In this document: piece after piece, positions 19,895-36,497 of the stretch | Layout: each line of letters begins with the position of its first letter | Numbering within the stretch: position 1 is the stretch's first letter | Origin: Vreelandella subglaciescola | Lineage (GTDB): Bacteria; Pseudomonadota; Gammaproteobacteria; Pseudomonadales; Halomonadaceae | Length of the DNA: 64,000 nt | Reading direction: 5' to 3' | NCBI RefSeq assembly: GCF_900142895.1 | Contig: NZ_LT670847.1 | Span: 1,674,001 to 1,738,000 of the forward strand | Notes under the pieces: model-generated | What the model saw: only the letters and a program-made list of their open reading frames with translations | Told to the model about the DNA's origin: nothing | Databases searched by the model: none | Made by a program: the position numbers and the translations under genes

Positions 19895-20533
19895 TCAGCC
19901 AGCTTTCACGGCGCTGCGTACGATAACGTCGCTGCCGGTTGCTCCCGGTACGGCGCCCTTGATCAGCAGCAGATTACGCTCGGCGTCGATGCGGACGACT
20001 TCAAGGCTTTGCACGGTGCAGCGGACGTTGCCCATCTGACCGGCCATCTTTTTGCCCTTGAATACGCGACCCGGTGTTTGACACATGCCGATAGAACCCG
20101 GCGCGCGGTGCGCAAGCGAGTTACCGTGGGTCATGTCCTGGGTGCTGAAATTCCAGCGCTTTACGCCGCCCTGGAATCCCTTACCCTTGGAGGTACCGGT
20201 CACGTCGATCAGCTGACCAGCTTCGAAGAGGGATACGGTGAGTTCGCCGCCAACCTCAGGAGCCTGATCGCCTTCTTCCAGACGAAACTCCATCAGCGAA
20301 CGGCCAGCTTCAACACCTGCCTTGGCAAACTGTCCAGCTTGCGCTTTGGTAAGGTGTTTTGCTTTGCGAGAGCCAGTTGTCACCTGAACCGCCGCGTAAC
20401 CGTCAGACTCGACGGATTTAACACGCGTGACGCGGTTAGGATCAACTTCAATAACGGTTACGGGCACTGATGCACCGTCTTCGGTAAAGACACGGGTCAT
20501 CCCTGCCTTTGTACCGACCAAACCGATAGTCAT
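19895..20533 (-). CDS. rplC: 50S ribosomal protein L3
   Basis: L3 (212 residues) is an early assembly protein near the peptidyl transferase centre. [20 protein letters not shown] and the central [17 protein letters not shown] with [20 protein letters not shown] are diagnostic. The ATG at 20533, preceded by AGGAGA, was chosen over an in-frame start eleven codons upstream. A long 161-base spacer separates it from rpsJ. Confidence 0.97.
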   Translation of the reverse strand: MTIGLVGTKAGMTRVFTEDGASVPVTVIEVDPNRVTRVKSVESDGYAAVQVTTGSRKAKHLTKAQAGQFAKAGVEAGRSLMEFRLEEGDQAPEVGGELTVSLFEAGQLIDVTGTSKGKGFQGGVKRWNFSTQDMTHGNSLAHRAPGSIGMCQTPGRVFKGKKMAGQMGNVRCTVQSLEVVRIDAERNLLLIKGAVPGATGSDVIVRSAVKAG

Positions 20534-20694
20534 TCTCAGTTCTCCTATAGTGTACGGGGCTGTCACCCGCTATGGCTGCCCTTTCCAGAGCATTCCACTA
20601 GCACGTTGTGTGGCGCCTCACGGCGCGGCGGCTGCTGCTCACTGATAACACAAAAAGGTGGAAGTGAGCGCTGGGCCGCAAGTGACTAGTGTTA

Positions 20695-21006
20695 TTAGTC
20701 GAGCTTGATCTGCACGTCTACGCCAGCGGCGAGGTCGAGCTTCATCAGCGCATCAACTGTTTTTTCCGTCGGCTCAACAATGTCAAGCACACGCTTGTGA
20801 GTGCGAATCTCGTACTGGTCACGCGCGTCTTTGTTGACGTGCGGCGATACCAGAACGGTATAGCGCTCGCGATTGGTCGGCAGCGGGATCGGACCGCGAA
20901 CCTGAGCACCAGTACGCTTAGCGGTATCAACGATTTCCGCAGTAGACTGGTCGATCAGGCGGTGGTCGAACGCTTTCAACCGAATGCGAATCTTCTGGTT
21001 CTGCAT
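20695..21006 (-). CDS. rpsJ: 30S ribosomal protein S10 / transcription factor NusE
   Basis: S10 (103 residues) works in the 30S head and, as NusE, in antitermination with NusB and Nus[40 protein letters not shown] and the VDVQIKLD end identify it. It is the first gene of the S10 operon. The ATG at 21006 gives the exact E. coli length, and the strong promoter lies at 21070-21098. Confidence 0.97.
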   Translation of the reverse strand: MQNQKIRIRLKAFDHRLIDQSTAEIVDTAKRTGAQVRGPIPLPTNRERYTVLVSPHVNKDARDQYEIRTHKRVLDIVEPTEKTVDALMKLDLAAGVDVQIKLD

Positions 21007-21069
21007 TGCCCTAAACTCCAATGGATGTCGACGGCGCGAGCCGTCTACCCACGCATTCAAAGGATGCGC

Positions 21070-21098
21070 ATTATAGGCACGCAGACGAAAGGTGTCAA
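21070..21098 (-). promoter_or_regulatory. Sigma-70 promoter of the S10 operon
   Basis: On the minus strand a perfect TTGACA (-35, 21093-21098) and a perfect TATAAT (-10, 21070-21075) are separated by exactly 17 bases. It starts transcription roughly 57 bases upstream of rpsJ, just after the tuf terminator, so the S10 block has its own strong promoter independent of the str operon. Confidence 0.92.
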
Positions 21099-21119
21099 AC
21101 ACTTCTCGTCAGTGCGCCG

Positions 21120-21147
21120 AAAAGGGGGCTCGACTGAGCCCCCTTCG
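21120..21147 (-). terminator. Rho-independent terminator after tuf
   Basis: GGGGGCTC (21124-21131) pairs with GAGCCCCC (21136-21143) around a four-base loop. On the minus strand it is followed by TTTT. It lies about 20 bases beyond the tuf stop codon and ends the str operon before the S10 promoter. Confidence 0.88.
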
Positions 21148-21165
21148 AACCCCTGGAGGCTCTAC

Positions 21166-22359
<1,194 letters not shown>

Positions 22360-22390
22360 TGCTATAACCTCTTTACGTTAGCTAAAACGG

Positions 22391-24514
22391 TTAACCGTTT
22401 TGGTTGATGACGGCTTCTACGATGCTGGAGGGCGCCTCTTCGTACTGCGCAAACTCCATGGAGTAGCTAGCACGGCCCTGGGTCTGAGAGCGCAGATCGG
22501 TTGCATAACCGAACATCTCGCCCAGCGGCACCGTGGCGCGGATGACTTTACCAGCGGATGTGTCATCCATGCCCTGCACCAGACCGCGACGACGGTTCAG
22601 GTCGCCCATGACGTCACCCATAAACTCTTCGGGGGTCACGACCTCGACCTTCATCACCGGTTCCAGCAGCACGGCCTTGGCCTTTCTGGCACCTTCTTTG
22701 ACTGCCATGGAAGAGGCAATCCTGAACGCGGTCTCGTTGGAGTCCACGTCATGGTAGGAGCCATCAAACAGCGTGACCTTGACGTCAATCATCGGGTAGC
22801 CCGCGATAACGCCGTTCTTCAGCTGTTCAGCGGCCCCTTTTTCGACGGCAGCTACGTATTCCTTGGGAACAGCACCGCCAACGATTTCGGAGTTGAACTT
22901 GAAGAAGATCTCGTCGTCGCCTTCGCCTTTTTCCTCGTAGGTTAAAGGCTCGATGCGCATGACCACGTGACCATACTGACCGCGACCACCGGACTGGCGA
23001 ACAAACTTGCCTTCCTGTTCAACGCTGCCACGAATGGTTTCACGGTAAGCCACCTGCGGCTTGCCGATGTTGGCTTCTACCTTGAACTCGCGACGCATAC
23101 GGTCAACGAGAATATCGAGGTGAAGCTCACCCATGCCCGAGATAATGGTCTGGCCAGTCTCTTCGTCGGTTTTCACCTGGAAAGAGGGGTCTTCCTGGGC
23201 CAGCTTACCTAGCGCAACGCCCATTTTTTCCTGGTCAGGCTTGGACTTGGGCTCCACTGCAACCGAGATAACCGGATCCGGGAACTCCATGCGCTCAAGA
23301 ACGATCTTGTCGTTAAGGTCGCACAGCGTATCACCGGTGGTCACGTCTTTCAGGCCGATACATGCCGCGATATCGCCGGCACGCACTTCCTTGATCTCTT
23401 CACGCGTGTTGGCGTGCATCTGCACGATACGACCAACGCGCTCTTTCTTGCCTTTGACCGAGTTGAACACGCTGTCGCCCGAATTCAGCACGCCCGAGTA
23501 GACGCGGATGAAGGTCAGCGTACCCACGAACGGATCGGTAGCGATCTTGAACGACAGCGCCGAGAACGGTGCACTGTCATCGGCTTCACGCGTCGCCACG
23601 GTGCCGTCTTTATCGTCGAGCTCGCCTTCAATCGCCTTGACTTCGGTCGGCGACGGCAGGTATTCGATAACCGCGTCGAGCACCGCCTGAACGCCCTTGT
23701 TCTTGAACGCGCTGCCGCAAGTGACCAGGACGATTTCGTTATCGCACGTACGGCGACGCAGGCCGGCCTTGATTTCGGCCGTGGTAAGCTCCCCTTCCTC
23801 GAGGTACTTTTCCATCAGCTCTTCAGACGCTTCAGCAGCCGCTTCGACCATCTCTTCGCGGTACTTATCGGCGGTTTCCTGCAGCTCGGCGGGAATATCC
23901 AGCAGCTCGTAGCTCGCGCCGAAGTCATCCTTGTTCCACAGGATGGCCTTCATTTCGACCAGATCGATCACGCCCTTGAAGTCTTCTTCGGTGCCCCAGT
24001 TGATCTGGATTGGCACGGCGTTGGCATTCAGGCGTTCGCCCAGCTGGTCAACGACGTTGAAGAAGTCAGCACCGGTGCGGTCCATCTTGTTGACGAAGAC
24101 CATGCGCGGCACTTCGTACTTATCGGCCTGACGCCATACGGTTTCGGTCTGCGGCTGAACGCCGGAGCTGCCGCACAGTACGACAACCGCGCAGTCCAGC
24201 ACGCGCAGAGAACGCTCAACTTCGATGGTGAAGTCAACGTGCCCCGGGGTATCGATGATGTTGATGCGATGCTCGTCGAACTGGTGGCTCATGCCCCTCC
24301 AGAACGTGGTGACAGCAGCGGAGGTAATCGTGATACCACGCTCCTGCTCCTGAGCCATCCAGTCAGTCGTCGATGCACCTTCGTGTGTTTCACCCAGCTT
24401 GTGGTTGATGCCCGTATAAAACAACACGCGCTCGGTGGTGGTTGTTTTACCGGCATCGACGTGGGCGACGATACCAAGGTTGCGGTAGCGATTTAGTGGA
24501 GTCTTGCGTGCCAC
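22391..24514 (-). CDS. fusA: Elongation factor G
   Basis: EF-G (707 residues) drives translocation and, with RRF, ribosome recycling. It starts with the GTPase domain ([48 protein letters not shown]), followed by domains II-V ending in [17 protein letters not shown]. The length is typical for the housekeeping copy. It lies between rpsG and tuf in the str operon. Confidence 0.98.
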   Translation of the reverse strand: MARKTPLNRYRNLGIVAHVDAGKTTTTERVLFYTGINHKLGETHEGASTTDWMAQEQERGITITSAAVTTFWRGMSHQFDEHRINIIDTPGHVDFTIEVERSLRVLDCAVVVLCGSSGVQPQTETVWRQADKYEVPRMVFVNKMDRTGADFFNVVDQLGERLNANAVPIQINWGTEEDFKGVIDLVEMKAILWNKDDFGASYELLDIPAELQETADKYREEMVEAAAEASEELMEKYLEEGELTTAEIKAGLRRRTCDNEIVLVTCGSAFKNKGVQAVLDAVIEYLPSPTEVKAIEGELDDKDGTVATREADDSAPFSALSFKIATDPFVGTLTFIRVYSGVLNSGDSVFNSVKGKKERVGRIVQMHANTREEIKEVRAGDIAACIGLKDVTTGDTLCDLNDKIVLERMEFPDPVISVAVEPKSKPDQEKMGVALGKLAQEDPSFQVKTDEETGQTIISGMGELHLDILVDRMRREFKVEANIGKPQVAYRETIRGSVEQEGKFVRQSGGRGQYGHVVMRIEPLTYEEKGEGDDEIFFKFNSEIVGGAVPKEYVAAVEKGAAEQLKNGVIAGYPMIDVKVTLFDGSYHDVDSNETAFRIASSMAVKEGARKAKAVLLEPVMKVEVVTPEEFMGDVMGDLNRRRGLVQGMDDTSAGKVIRATVPLGEMFGYATDLRSQTQGRASYSMEFAQYEEAPSSIVEAVINQNG

Positions 24515-24576
24515 GGTGGAAACTCCCGTTTGTTGGCAATGCTCGTTAATCCAGCTAGCGACGCGTGAAGGGTTAA

Positions 24577-24605
24577 ATCACCGCCGCTGCCCGATGGCAG
24601 CGGCG
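24577..24605. promoter_or_regulatory. Strong GC-rich hairpin in the rpsG-fusA spacer
   Basis: CGCCGCTGCC and GGCAGCGGCG form a perfect 10-base-pair stem with a four-base loop inside the 192-base spacer between rpsG and fusA. There is no T-run on the minus strand, so it is not a classical terminator. In E. coli the S7 repressor acts at the rpsL-rpsG junction instead. A role in mRNA processing or stability is inference. Confidence 0.4.
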
Positions 24606-24706
24606 GGGCTGTTGTCACAAAGCGACCGGCAAAAGCCGTAAACGACGCCATGCCCAACAACGTGCCTCCAAAACGCGAAACCGGTACGTTTCGCTCAGCG
24701 CCGCTA

Positions 24707-25177
24707 TTAGAAGCGGAAGTGAGAGAAGGCCTTGTTGGCTTCTGCCATGCGGTGCACGTCTTCACGCTTCTTAACGGCAGAACCCTTGCCATCGGCGGCG
24801 TCCAGCATTTCACCGGCCAGACGCAGCACCATGGTCTTCTCACCGCGACGACGCGCCGCATCAGCCAGCCAGCGCATAGCAAGCGCTTGGCGGCGAGACG
24901 GACGAACTTCTACCGGCACCTGATAGGTCGCACCGCCAACGCGGCGCGACTTGACTTCGACCATGGGCTGAATGGCTTCCAGCGCCTTGTCGAAGATCTC
25001 CAGCGGGTCTTCTTTACTACGATCGGCAACCTTGTCCAACGCACCATAGACGATACGCTCAGCTACGGACTTCTTGCCGCTGATCATCAGGTGGTTCATA
25101 AACTTGGCCAAGCGCTCACTTTTGAACTTCGGATCCGGCAGGATCTCGCGCTTCGCTACAATCTTTCTTCTAGGCAT
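24707..25177 (-). CDS. rpsG: 30S ribosomal protein S7
   Basis: S7 (156 residues) nucleates the 30S head and contacts the E-site t[23 protein letters not shown] and the conserved [20 protein letters not shown] with [16 protein letters not shown] are diagnostic. It lies in the str operon between rpsL and fusA. Confidence 0.97.
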   Translation of the reverse strand: MPRRKIVAKREILPDPKFKSERLAKFMNHLMISGKKSVAERIVYGALDKVADRSKEDPLEIFDKALEAIQPMVEVKSRRVGGATYQVPVEVRPSRRQALAMRWLADAARRRGEKTMVLRLAGEMLDAADGKGSAVKKREDVHRMAEANKAFSHFRF

Positions 25178-25343
25178 GATAAGCCCTCTATCAAGGATCC
25201 TTCAGGTAAACCCGGAACTCGCGCCGCGCGCCAGGCGCCAAAAGCGCCGTCCGACCTTACTCTTATCAGACCGTTACATGAATATTGGCCGTTAGGCAGC
25301 GCACTTTTTATCGCTGCCTGGCGTTCGATTCAGGCCCGTTGAA

Positions 25344-25718
25344 TCAGGACTTCGGACGCTTGGTGCCGTACTTGGAACGACCCTGACGACGGTTCTGTAC
25401 GCCAGACGTATCCAAGGCGCCACGGACGGTGTGATAACGCACACCCGGCAAATCCTTTACCCGGCCGCCGCGGATCAACACCACGGAGTGTTCTTGCAGG
25501 TTGTGACCTTCACCACCGATGTAGGAGGCGACTTCAAACCCGTTGGTCAGCCGCACACGGCAAACCTTACGCAGGGCCGAGTTCGGCTTTTTCGGGGTGG
25601 TGGTGTAAACGCGGATGCAAACGCCGCGCTTTTGCGGGCAGGCCTGCAGCGCCGGCACGTCATTATTAGTGACGGGGCGCTTGCGCGGCTTGCGCACTAG
25701 CTGATTAATCGTTGCCAT
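25344..25718 (-). CDS. rpsL: 30S ribosomal protein S12
   Basis: S12 (124 residues) lies in the decoding centre and is the streptomycin target. The [13 protein letters not shown] and [13 protein letters not shown] segments carry wild-type residues at the usual resistance positions. The ATG at 25718 gives the family length ([14 protein letters not shown]). It is the first gene of the str operon, with a promoter at 25797-25826. Confidence 0.98.
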   Translation of the reverse strand: MATINQLVRKPRKRPVTNNDVPALQACPQKRGVCIRVYTTTPKKPNSALRKVCRVRLTNGFEVASYIGGEGHNLQEHSVVLIRGGRVKDLPGVRYHTVRGALDTSGVQNRRQGRSKYGTKRPKS

Positions 25719-25796
25719 AGTAAGTAGCTGACTCCAATGGTTGCCTTGCTTTAGCAGCAGATTCGGGCGTACCCGCCCCACTGTTAAAGGTGGCGC

Positions 25797-25826
25797 ATTC
25801 TAATGGCTGAGCCAGCATGGCGTCAA
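25797..25826 (-). promoter_or_regulatory. Sigma-70-like promoter of the str operon
   Basis: TTGACG (-35, 25821-25826) and TAGAAT (-10, 25797-25802) on the minus strand are separated by 18 bases. The leader to rpsL is about 70 bases. The -35 box lies inside one arm of the large inverted repeat at 25812-25867, which would terminate rpoC transcription, so read-through and initiation occur at one locus. Confidence 0.75.
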
Positions 25827-25867
25827 GAGCTGCGGGCTTTTTTGCCGGCCTTGACGCCATGCTTGGC
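25812..25867 (-). terminator. Long inverted repeat, probable rpoBC terminator
   Basis: CAGCATGGCGTCAAG (from 25813) and CTTGACGCCATGCT (25850-25863) are near-perfect inverted arms separated by a loop that contains a second small hairpin (GCCGGC around a run of six A's, then GCCCGC). It lies 15 bases beyond the rpoC stop codon. No T-run follows the outer stem, so Rho-independent termination is plausible but not certain. Confidence 0.55.
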
Positions 25868-25881
25868 TGCAGTGCCTCGGG

Positions 25882-30099
<4,218 letters not shown>

Positions 30100-30108
30100 T
30101 GGGGGCTC

Positions 30109-33100
30109 CTAGCTCTCTAACTCGATATCGATGCCCAGCGAGCGGATTTCCTTCACCAACACATTGAAGGATTCCGGCATGCCTGCCTGCATGGTGTGAT
30201 CGCCGTCCACGATGCTTTTGTACATCTTGGTGCGCCCTTCGACGTCATCCGATTTAACGGTGAGCATCTCCTGCAGCGTATAGGCCGCGCCGTAGGCCTC
30301 AAGTGCCCAAACTTCCATCTCACCGAAGCGCTGACCACCAAACTGTGCCTTACCGCCCAGCGGCTGCTGGGTTACCAGCGAGTAAGAGCCGGTGGAGCGC
30401 GCGTGCATCTTGTCGTCAACCAGGTGGTTGAGCTTCAGCATGTACATGTAGCCAACGGTGACCGGGCGGTCAAAGGACTCGCCGGTACGTCCGTCGTAAA
30501 GCGTCATCTGACCGGAATCCGGCAGGTCGGCCAGGCGCAGCAGCTGCTTGATCTCGAACTCTTCGGCACCGTCAAACACCGCTGTGGCCATGGGCACGCC
30601 GCCCTTGAGGTTCTTGGCCAACGCAATAACGTCGTCGTCGGTCAACAGCGACAGATCCTCGACCTTCAGGGTGCTTTCGGTGTTGTACACCTGCCCCAAA
30701 AAATCGCGTATTTCAGCCACTTGCGTTTCACGAGCATCCTTCAGCATACGGTCAATCTTGACCCCTAGCCCGTGCGAGGCTAACCCCAGGTGGGTTTCAA
30801 GCACCTGCCCCACGTTCATCCGTGAAGGTACGCCCAGCGGGTTAAGCACCACGTCGACAGGCTCGCCTTGCTCGTCAAACGGCATGTCTTCCACCGGCAT
30901 AATTGCCGAGATGACACCTTTGTTACCGTGACGCCCGGCCATTTTATCGCCCGGCTGGATGCGACGCTTCACCGCCATGTAGATCTTGACGATCTTGAGC
31001 ACGCCCGGCGCCAGATCATCGCCCTGGGTAAGCTTGCGCTTCTTGTCCTCAAAGCGCTCGTCCATTTCCTTGCGGCGATTTTCCAGCTGCTCGTCGGCCT
31101 GAGCCAGCAGCTCGTTGTGGGCTTCTTCCTGCATGCGCAGCTTGAACCACTGCTGACGCGGCAGCGCATCAAGGTAGGCGTCGTCAAGCACATCGCCCTT
31201 GGCAAGCTCGGGCCCGCCGTTAACGGCCTGACCCACGAGCGTGCGCTGCAGACGCTCGAAGGTAGCGTCTTCAGCGATGCGGTAGGTTTCCTGCAGGTCG
31301 CGGCGCACTTCGTCGAGCTGCATTTCTTCGATGGCAAGCGCGCGTGGGTCTTTCTCCACACCGTCGCGGGTGAAGACCTGCACGTCGATTACCGTGCCTT
31401 TCATGCCGGTCGGCGCGCGCAGCGAGGTGTCTTTCACGTCGCTGGCCTTCTCACCGAAGATGGCACGTAGGAGCTTTTCTTCCGGCGTCAGCTGGGTTTC
31501 GCCCTTGGGCGTTACCTTACCCACCAGAATATCCCCCGGCCCGACTTCGGCACCGATGTAGACCACGCCCGCTTCATCCAGACTAGACAGCGCCGATTCG
31601 CCCACGTTGGGAATATCCGAGGTAATTTCCTCAGGCCCCAGCTTGGTGTCGCGCGACACGCTGGTCAGCTCCTGAATATGGATCGTGGTGAAACGGTCCT
31701 CCTGAGCCACCCGCTCGGAGATCAGGATGGAGTCCTCGAAGTTGTAACCGTTCCACGGCATGAAGGCCATGCGCATGTTCTGACCCAGCGCCAGGTCGCC
31801 CATGTCGACCGACGGACCGTCGGCGAGGATATCGCCGCGTGCCACGCTGTCGCCCGGGCGCACAATGGGGCGCTGGTTCATGCAGGTGTTCTGGTTGGAG
31901 CGCACGTACTTGGTCAGGTTGTAGATATCCACGCCGGCTTCGCCGCCGATGATCTCATCCTCGTTGACCCGTACCACCACGCGACGGGCATCGACGGAAT
32001 CGATGATGCCGCCACGGCTGGCCACTTCACAGACGCCGGAGTCACGCGCAACAAAGCGTTCCATGCCGGTACCTACCAGCGGCTTGTCGGCGCGCAGCGT
32101 AGGCACGGCCTGACGCTGCATGTTCGCACCCATCAGGGCGCGGTTGGCGTCATCGTGCTCCAGGAACGGAATCAGCGCGGCGGCAACGGATACCACCTGA
32201 CGCGGCGAGACGTCCATGCGCGTGACCTGCTCGGGGCGCATGAAGGTGGTTTCGCCGCGGTGACGAACCTGCACCAGGTCATCAATCAGCTTGCCGCTTT
32301 CGTCCACGGCAGCAGACGCCTGGGCGATAACGAAGTCGCCTTCTTCGATAGCCGACAGATAGACGATCTCGTCGGTCACCTGACTATCAACCACCTTGCG
32401 GTACGGCGTTTCCAGAAAGCCGTAGCTGTTGGTATGGCTGTACGTCGCCAGCGAGTTGATCAGGCCGATGTTGGGGCCTTCCGGCGTCTCGATCGGGCAC
32501 AGACGGCCGTAGTGCGTGGCGTGTACGTCGCGCACCTCGAAACCGGCGCGCTCACGGGTCAGACCGCCCGGGCCCAGCGCCGAAACGCGACGCTTGTGCG
32601 TCACCTCGGACAGCGGGTTGTTCTGATCCATGAACTGCGAGAGCTGGCTGGAACCGAAGAACTCTTTCACCGCCGCCGCGACGGGCTTGGCGTTGATCAG
32701 GTCTTGGGGCATCAGGCCTTCGCTTTCGGCCATGGACAGGCGCTCACGCACCGCCCGCTCAACGCGTACCAGGCCCACACGGAACTGGTTTTCGGCCATC
32801 TCACCCACGCAGCGAATGCGGCGGTTACCGAGGTGGTCGATGTCATCCACGTTGCCAAAGCCGTTACGGATACTGATCAGCTCGCGCAGCACATCGAGGA
32901 TATCCTCGCGGCCGAGCACACCTGAGCCGGTGTCGGTACCGCGGCGCAGGCGACGGTTGAACTTCATGCGGCCCACGCCCGACAGGTCGTAGCGGTCCTC
33001 AGAGAAGAACAGGTTGTGGAACAGCGTCTCGGCGGCCTCTTTGGTGGGCGGCTCGCCGGGGCGCATCATGCGATAGATTTCCACCAGCGCGCCAAGGCGC

Positions 33101-34188
33101 GAGTCGGTGGTATCAAGCTTCAAGGTATCGGAAATGAACGAGCCGCAGTCCAGATCATTGGTATACAGCGTCTCGATCTGGGCAATACCGCCCTGCCCGA
33201 TCTTTTCCAGCAGTTCAGGGGTGATTTCGGTATTGCTCGGGCAGATCAGCTCGCCGGTCTTGGCGTCGATCTGATCTTTGGCCAACACCTTGCCGCACAG
33301 GTACTCCATCGGCACGTCCAGACGATCCAGGCCGGTCTTTTCCAGCTGGCGGATGTGCTTCTGGGTCACTCGACGGCTTTCTTCGACGATAATATTGCCG
33401 TCGCTGTCCTTGATGTCGAACGTCGCAGTTTCACCGCGCAGACGTGCCGGCACAAGCTCTACCGCGAAACCGTTTTTCTCGATGTGGAACACGCTGGTAG
33501 CAAAAAACTCGGCGAGGATTTCCTCGGTGCTCATGCCCAGCGCGCGCATCAGCACGGACGCCGGCAGCTTGCGGCGGCGGTCGATACGCACAAAGACGTT
33601 GTCTTTGGGATCAAACTCGAAATCGAGCCAGGAGCCGCGGTAAGGAATCACGCGAGCGGAGTACAAGAGCTTGCCGGAGGAGTGGCTCTTGCCCTTATCG
33701 TGGTCGAAGAATACACCCGGCGAGCGGTGGAGCTGGGAAACGATGACGCGCTCGGTGCCGTTGATCACAAAGGTGCCGTTTTCGGTCATCAGGGGGATTT
33801 CCCCCATGTAGACTTCCTGCTCTTTAATATCCTTGATGGCCTTGTTGGAGGAATCGCGATCATAAATGATCAAGCGAACCTTGACGCGCAGCGGGGCGGA
33901 ATACGTCACGCCGCGCAGCTGGCACTCCTTAACATCGAACGCCGGCGTGCCGAAACGGTAGCTGACATATTCAAGTGCCGCATTACCGGAGAAGCTCGCA
34001 ATCGGGAACACGGACTTGAACGCCGCGTGCAGACCGATTTCGTGCCGCTCGTCGGGCGAACGATCTTGCTGGAGAAAGTCGTAATAGGAATCAAGCTGGA
34101 TGGCCAGCAAGTAAGGCACATCCATCACTTGGGGCAGTTTGCCGAAATCCTTGCGGATGCGTTTTTTCTCAGTGTATGAGTAAGCCAT
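30109..34188 (-). CDS. rpoB: DNA-directed RNA polymerase beta subunit
   Basis: RpoB (1359 residues) forms the second half of the catalytic cleft. It starts [19 protein letters not shown]. The rifampicin region [17 protein letters not shown] through [14 protein letters not shown] has wild-type residues. The C-terminal [19 protein letters not shown] and [13 protein letters not shown] motifs are present. It is preceded by a 259-base spacer with an attenuator-like hairpin after rplL. Confidence 0.98.
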   Translation of the reverse strand: MAYSYTEKKRIRKDFGKLPQVMDVPYLLAIQLDSYYDFLQQDRSPDERHEIGLHAAFKSVFPIASFSGNAALEYVSYRFGTPAFDVKECQLRGVTYSAPLRVKVRLIIYDRDSSNKAIKDIKEQEVYMGEIPLMTENGTFVINGTERVIVSQLHRSPGVFFDHDKGKSHSSGKLLYSARVIPYRGSWLDFEFDPKDNVFVRIDRRRKLPASVLMRALGMSTEEILAEFFATSVFHIEKNGFAVELVPARLRGETATFDIKDSDGNIIVEESRRVTQKHIRQLEKTGLDRLDVPMEYLCGKVLAKDQIDAKTGELICPSNTEITPELLEKIGQGGIAQIETLYTNDLDCGSFISDTLKLDTTDSRLGALVEIYRMMRPGEPPTKEAAETLFHNLFFSEDRYDLSGVGRMKFNRRLRRGTDTGSGVLGREDILDVLRELISIRNGFGNVDDIDHLGNRRIRCVGEMAENQFRVGLVRVERAVRERLSMAESEGLMPQDLINAKPVAAAVKEFFGSSQLSQFMDQNNPLSEVTHKRRVSALGPGGLTRERAGFEVRDVHATHYGRLCPIETPEGPNIGLINSLATYSHTNSYGFLETPYRKVVDSQVTDEIVYLSAIEEGDFVIAQASAAVDESGKLIDDLVQVRHRGETTFMRPEQVTRMDVSPRQVVSVAAALIPFLEHDDANRALMGANMQRQAVPTLRADKPLVGTGMERFVARDSGVCEVASRGGIIDSVDARRVVVRVNEDEIIGGEAGVDIYNLTKYVRSNQNTCMNQRPIVRPGDSVARGDILADGPSVDMGDLALGQNMRMAFMPWNGYNFEDSILISERVAQEDRFTTIHIQELTSVSRDTKLGPEEITSDIPNVGESALSSLDEAGVVYIGAEVGPGDILVGKVTPKGETQLTPEEKLLRAIFGEKASDVKDTSLRAPTGMKGTVIDVQVFTRDGVEKDPRALAIEEMQLDEVRRDLQETYRIAEDATFERLQRTLVGQAVNGGPELAKGDVLDDAYLDALPRQQWFKLRMQEEAHNELLAQADEQLENRRKEMDERFEDKKRKLTQGDDLAPGVLKIVKIYMAVKRRIQPGDKMAGRHGNKGVISAIMPVEDMPFDEQGEPVDVVLNPLGVPSRMNVGQVLETHLGLASHGLGVKIDRMLKDARETQVAEIRDFLGQVYNTESTLKVEDLSLLTDDDVIALAKNLKGGVPMATAVFDGAEEFEIKQLLRLADLPDSGQMTLYDGRTGESFDRPVTVGYMYMLKLNHLVDDKMHARSTGSYSLVTQQPLGGKAQFGGQRFGEMEVWALEAYGAAYTLQEMLTVKSDDVEGRTKMYKSIVDGDHTMQAGMPESFNVLVKEIRSLGIDIELES

Positions 34189-34330
34189 CTGTATTCCCCA
34201 GCTTGTTCACCATGGGTGACCGATGCGCGTGGTCATCTGCCCCGCGGGCGTTTCAGACGCAGACAGCAAGCTCCTGAATGGGTAGCTCGCCGTCAAAAAT
34301 CTTTATCTCGTCGCGTATGTTTCAACGCAT

Positions 34331-34403
34331 TCTGTTGCCGCTTGGCTGATATTAAAGCGTAACAGCAACAGAAAAAGGCCGGCAGCGGGAAAGGCCCGCC
34401 GCC
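34331..34403 (-). terminator. Attenuator-like hairpins in the rplL-rpoB spacer
   Basis: On the minus strand, GGCGGCGGG pairs with CCCGCTGCC (34381-34403) and is followed by GGCCTTTTTC. Further down TCTGTTG and CAACAGA (34331-34337 and 34366-34372) form a second, longer-range inverted repeat. In E. coli the rplL-rpoB gap holds a partial terminator that sets the ribosomal protein to polymerase ratio, and the same role is inferred here. Confidence 0.6.
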
Positions 34404-34447
34404 AGCCAAGGAAGCTTACGCAGCGCGTAAAGCCGACAGTATCAAGA

Positions 34448-34816
34448 TTACTTGATCTCGACGGCAGCGCCAGCTTCTTCCAGCTTGGTCTTCGCTGCTT
34501 CAGCGTCGTCCTTGGACATACCTTCCTTGATAGTCGCCGGAGCACTGTCAACAGCACCCTTGGCTTCTTTAAGGCCAAGGCCGGTGATCTCGCGAACTGC
34601 CTTGATCACGTTAACTTTCTTATCGCCGGGGCCGTTCAGCACCAGGTCAAATTCAGTCTGCTCTTCTTCAACTTCAGCTTCGCCACCCGGGCCAGCAACA
34701 ACAGCGGCCGCGGCGGTTACGCCGAATTTCTCTTCCATCGCTTCGATCAGCTCGGCGACTTCCATAACGGACATGTCAGCGACGGCGTTGATGATATCGT
34801 CTTTGCTCAGTGCCAT
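34448..34816 (-). CDS. rplL: 50S ribosomal protein L7/L12
   Basis: L7/L12 (122 residues) forms the flexible stalk dimers that recruit translation factors. The N-terminal dimer domain ([20 protein letters not shown]), an Ala/Gly/Glu-rich hinge (about 38-52) and the C-terminal domain with [20 protein letters not shown] are visible. The ATG at 34816 excludes eleven codons of leader. It lies behind rplJ. Confidence 0.97.
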   Translation of the reverse strand: MALSKDDIINAVADMSVMEVAELIEAMEEKFGVTAAAAVVAGPGGEAEVEEEQTEFDLVLNGPGDKKVNVIKAVREITGLGLKEAKGAVDSAPATIKEGMSKDDAEAAKTKLEEAGAAVEIK

Positions 34817-34923
34817 TGTTTCATTCCTAACGTTGCGGGAGTTTCGCATCGGCGAAACTCAAAAGTTTTGCCTGGTTCATGCCGCCTGCCTGTATCGCGC
34901 AGTGCCGCATTCGGAAAAGGGGC

Positions 34924-35427
34924 TTACGCCGCCTCTTCTTCTTTCTGGACGCGCAGGGCATCCAGGGTACGAACCAACTTGCCAGCGGAAGCTTCTTTCA
35001 TGACCGACATCAACTGGGCAATTGCCTCGTCGTACGTCGGCAGGCTTGCCAGACGGTCAATGTCAGCAGCCGGAATCAGCTCACCTTCGTAGGCCAGCGC
35101 CTTGACTTCGAAATCCGGTGCGGCTTTGATGAAATCCTTGATCAGACGCGCAGCGGCGCCGGGATGTTCATTGGAAAAAGCCAGCAGAGTCGGACCTACG
35201 AACGTCTCATTCAGACACTCCCACTGAGTGCCTGTCAGGGCGCGGCGTGCCAGCGTGTTGCGCACAACACGAATCTGGACGCCATTCTCGCGGGCCTGCT
35301 TGCGCAGAACGGTCATTTTGTCGACCGCGACGCCACGAGAATCGGCAACAACGACGGAGAGTGCGTCCTTGGCCGCTTCACTGACTTCGGCAACAATCGC
35401 TTTCTTGCCTTCAAGTGCTAGTGGCAC
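34924..35427 (-). CDS. rplJ: 50S ribosomal protein L10
   Basis: L10 (167 residues) is the base of the L7/L12 stalk and the autogenous repressor of rplJL. The start is a GTG at 35427 with AAGGAGTG upstream, giving the usual beginning ([16 protein letters not shown]). An in-frame upstream extension would read through the leader. [18 protein letters not shown] and [11 protein letters not shown] are characteristic. Confidence 0.95.
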   Translation of the reverse strand: MPLALEGKKAIVAEVSEAAKDALSVVVADSRGVAVDKMTVLRKQARENGVQIRVVRNTLARRALTGTQWECLNETFVGPTLLAFSNEHPGAAARLIKDFIKAAPDFEVKALAYEGELIPAADIDRLASLPTYDEAIAQLMSVMKEASAGKLVRTLDALRVQKEEEAA

Positions 35428-35802
35428 AGTGATCACTCCTTCGTGCCGAAACCTGTCACCAGATTCCGGAGTTACCATCCCTTTCCGCACTCTTGAGTAG
35501 CGGAAAGCCGTAAAAGATGGTGCTCACCCGAAAGTGCAACGCGATGCTTTCGCTTGACGTTGAACTGGCTGGCGGCAACACCATCTGCGCAGGCGCTTGC
35601 GCATTAAGCCGCTTCATGCTGTCAGACGACAGGCAGCAGCACCTGCGGTCTTTGACGGTGCACCGCGTTCAGCACGGAGACCGCAAAGTTCTTGCTCATA
35701 AAACTGTCTACCTAAAACCGCCTGTCTAACACGGTCTGTCTAAAACCATCTACCACAACGTCTGGCCGAATATATCGTTCCGCCAGACGTTCGCTGCCCG
35801 GT
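35428..35802 (-). promoter_or_regulatory. rplA-rplJ spacer: probable L10 leader with hairpins and a TAGACAG repeat
   Basis: This 375-base spacer holds no credible gene. In transcription order it has an inverted repeat CGTCTGGC/GCCAGACG (35759-35789), three TAGACAG copies (35736-35742, 35722-35728, 35704-35710), a folded segment with AAAGACCGCAGGTGC (around 35638-35655) resembling the L10-binding kink-turn, and a stem CTTTCCGC/GCGGAAAG (35481-35507) ending about 50 bases before the rplJ GTG. In E. coli this spacer contains the rplJ leader bound by the L10-L7/L12 complex, which represses rplJL. The function here is inferred from position and partial similarity. Confidence 0.55.
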
Positions 35803-36495
35803 TTATACCAGCGCGGCGTGATCAATCGTCAGACCCGGGCCCATGGTGGTGGACAGCGTCATCTTCTTGAAGTAAATGCCTTTGGACGTGCTCGGCTTGA
35901 GGCGCTTCAGGTCGGCGACCAGCGCTTCAAGGTTGCCTTTGAGTGCGGTGACGTCAAAGTCGGCCTTACCCAGCGTCGTGTGGATAATACCGTTCTTGTC
36001 GGTACGGAAACGCACCTGACCGGCCTTGGCGTTCTTGACCGCGGTCGCAACGTCGGGCGTTACCGTGCCGACCTTGGGGTTCGGCATCAGGCCGCGCGGA
36101 CCCAGAATCTGGCCCAGCTGACCCACAACGCGCATGGCGTCGGGAGAGGCGACGACGACGTCAAAGTCGAGGTTGCCTTTCTTCACTTCAGCAGCCAGAT
36201 CGTCCATGCCGACGATGTCAGCACCGGCGTCTTTAGCGGCTTGCTCGTTGGCACCCTGGGTAAAGACGGCAACGCGTACGTCTTTGCCCGTACCGTTGGG
36301 CATCACGGTTGCACCGCGAACCACCTGGTCGGATTTACGCGGATCAACGCCCAGATTAACGGCGATGTCCACGGACTCCTTGAAGTTGACGGTAGACAGC
36401 TCGGCCAGCAGGGCCGCTGCTTCGTCAATGGAGTAAGTCTTGTTGGCATCGACTTTTGCGCGAATCTGCTGCGCACGCTTGGTTAGCTTCGCCAT
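35803..36495 (-). CDS. rplA: 50S ribosomal protein L1
   Basis: L1 (230 residues) forms the mobile L1 stalk that releases E-site tRNA and autoregulates the rplKA operon. [24 protein letters not shown] sequence, the [18 protein letters not shown] signature and the [17 protein letters not shown] stretch identify it. It lies two bases behind rplK. Confidence 0.97.
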   Translation of the reverse strand: MAKLTKRAQQIRAKVDANKTYSIDEAAALLAELSTVNFKESVDIAVNLGVDPRKSDQVVRGATVMPNGTGKDVRVAVFTQGANEQAAKDAGADIVGMDDLAAEVKKGNLDFDVVVASPDAMRVVGQLGQILGPRGLMPNPKVGTVTPDVATAVKNAKAGQVRFRTDKNGIIHTTLGKADFDVTALKGNLEALVADLKRLKPSTSKGIYFKKMTLSTTMGPGLTIDHAALV

Positions 36496-36497
36496 GA

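Noticed and set aside
35517..35729. A 70-codon frame in the rplA-rplJ spacer
   Set aside because: It runs against the operon through the leader hairpins and repeats, with no ribosome site or similarity.
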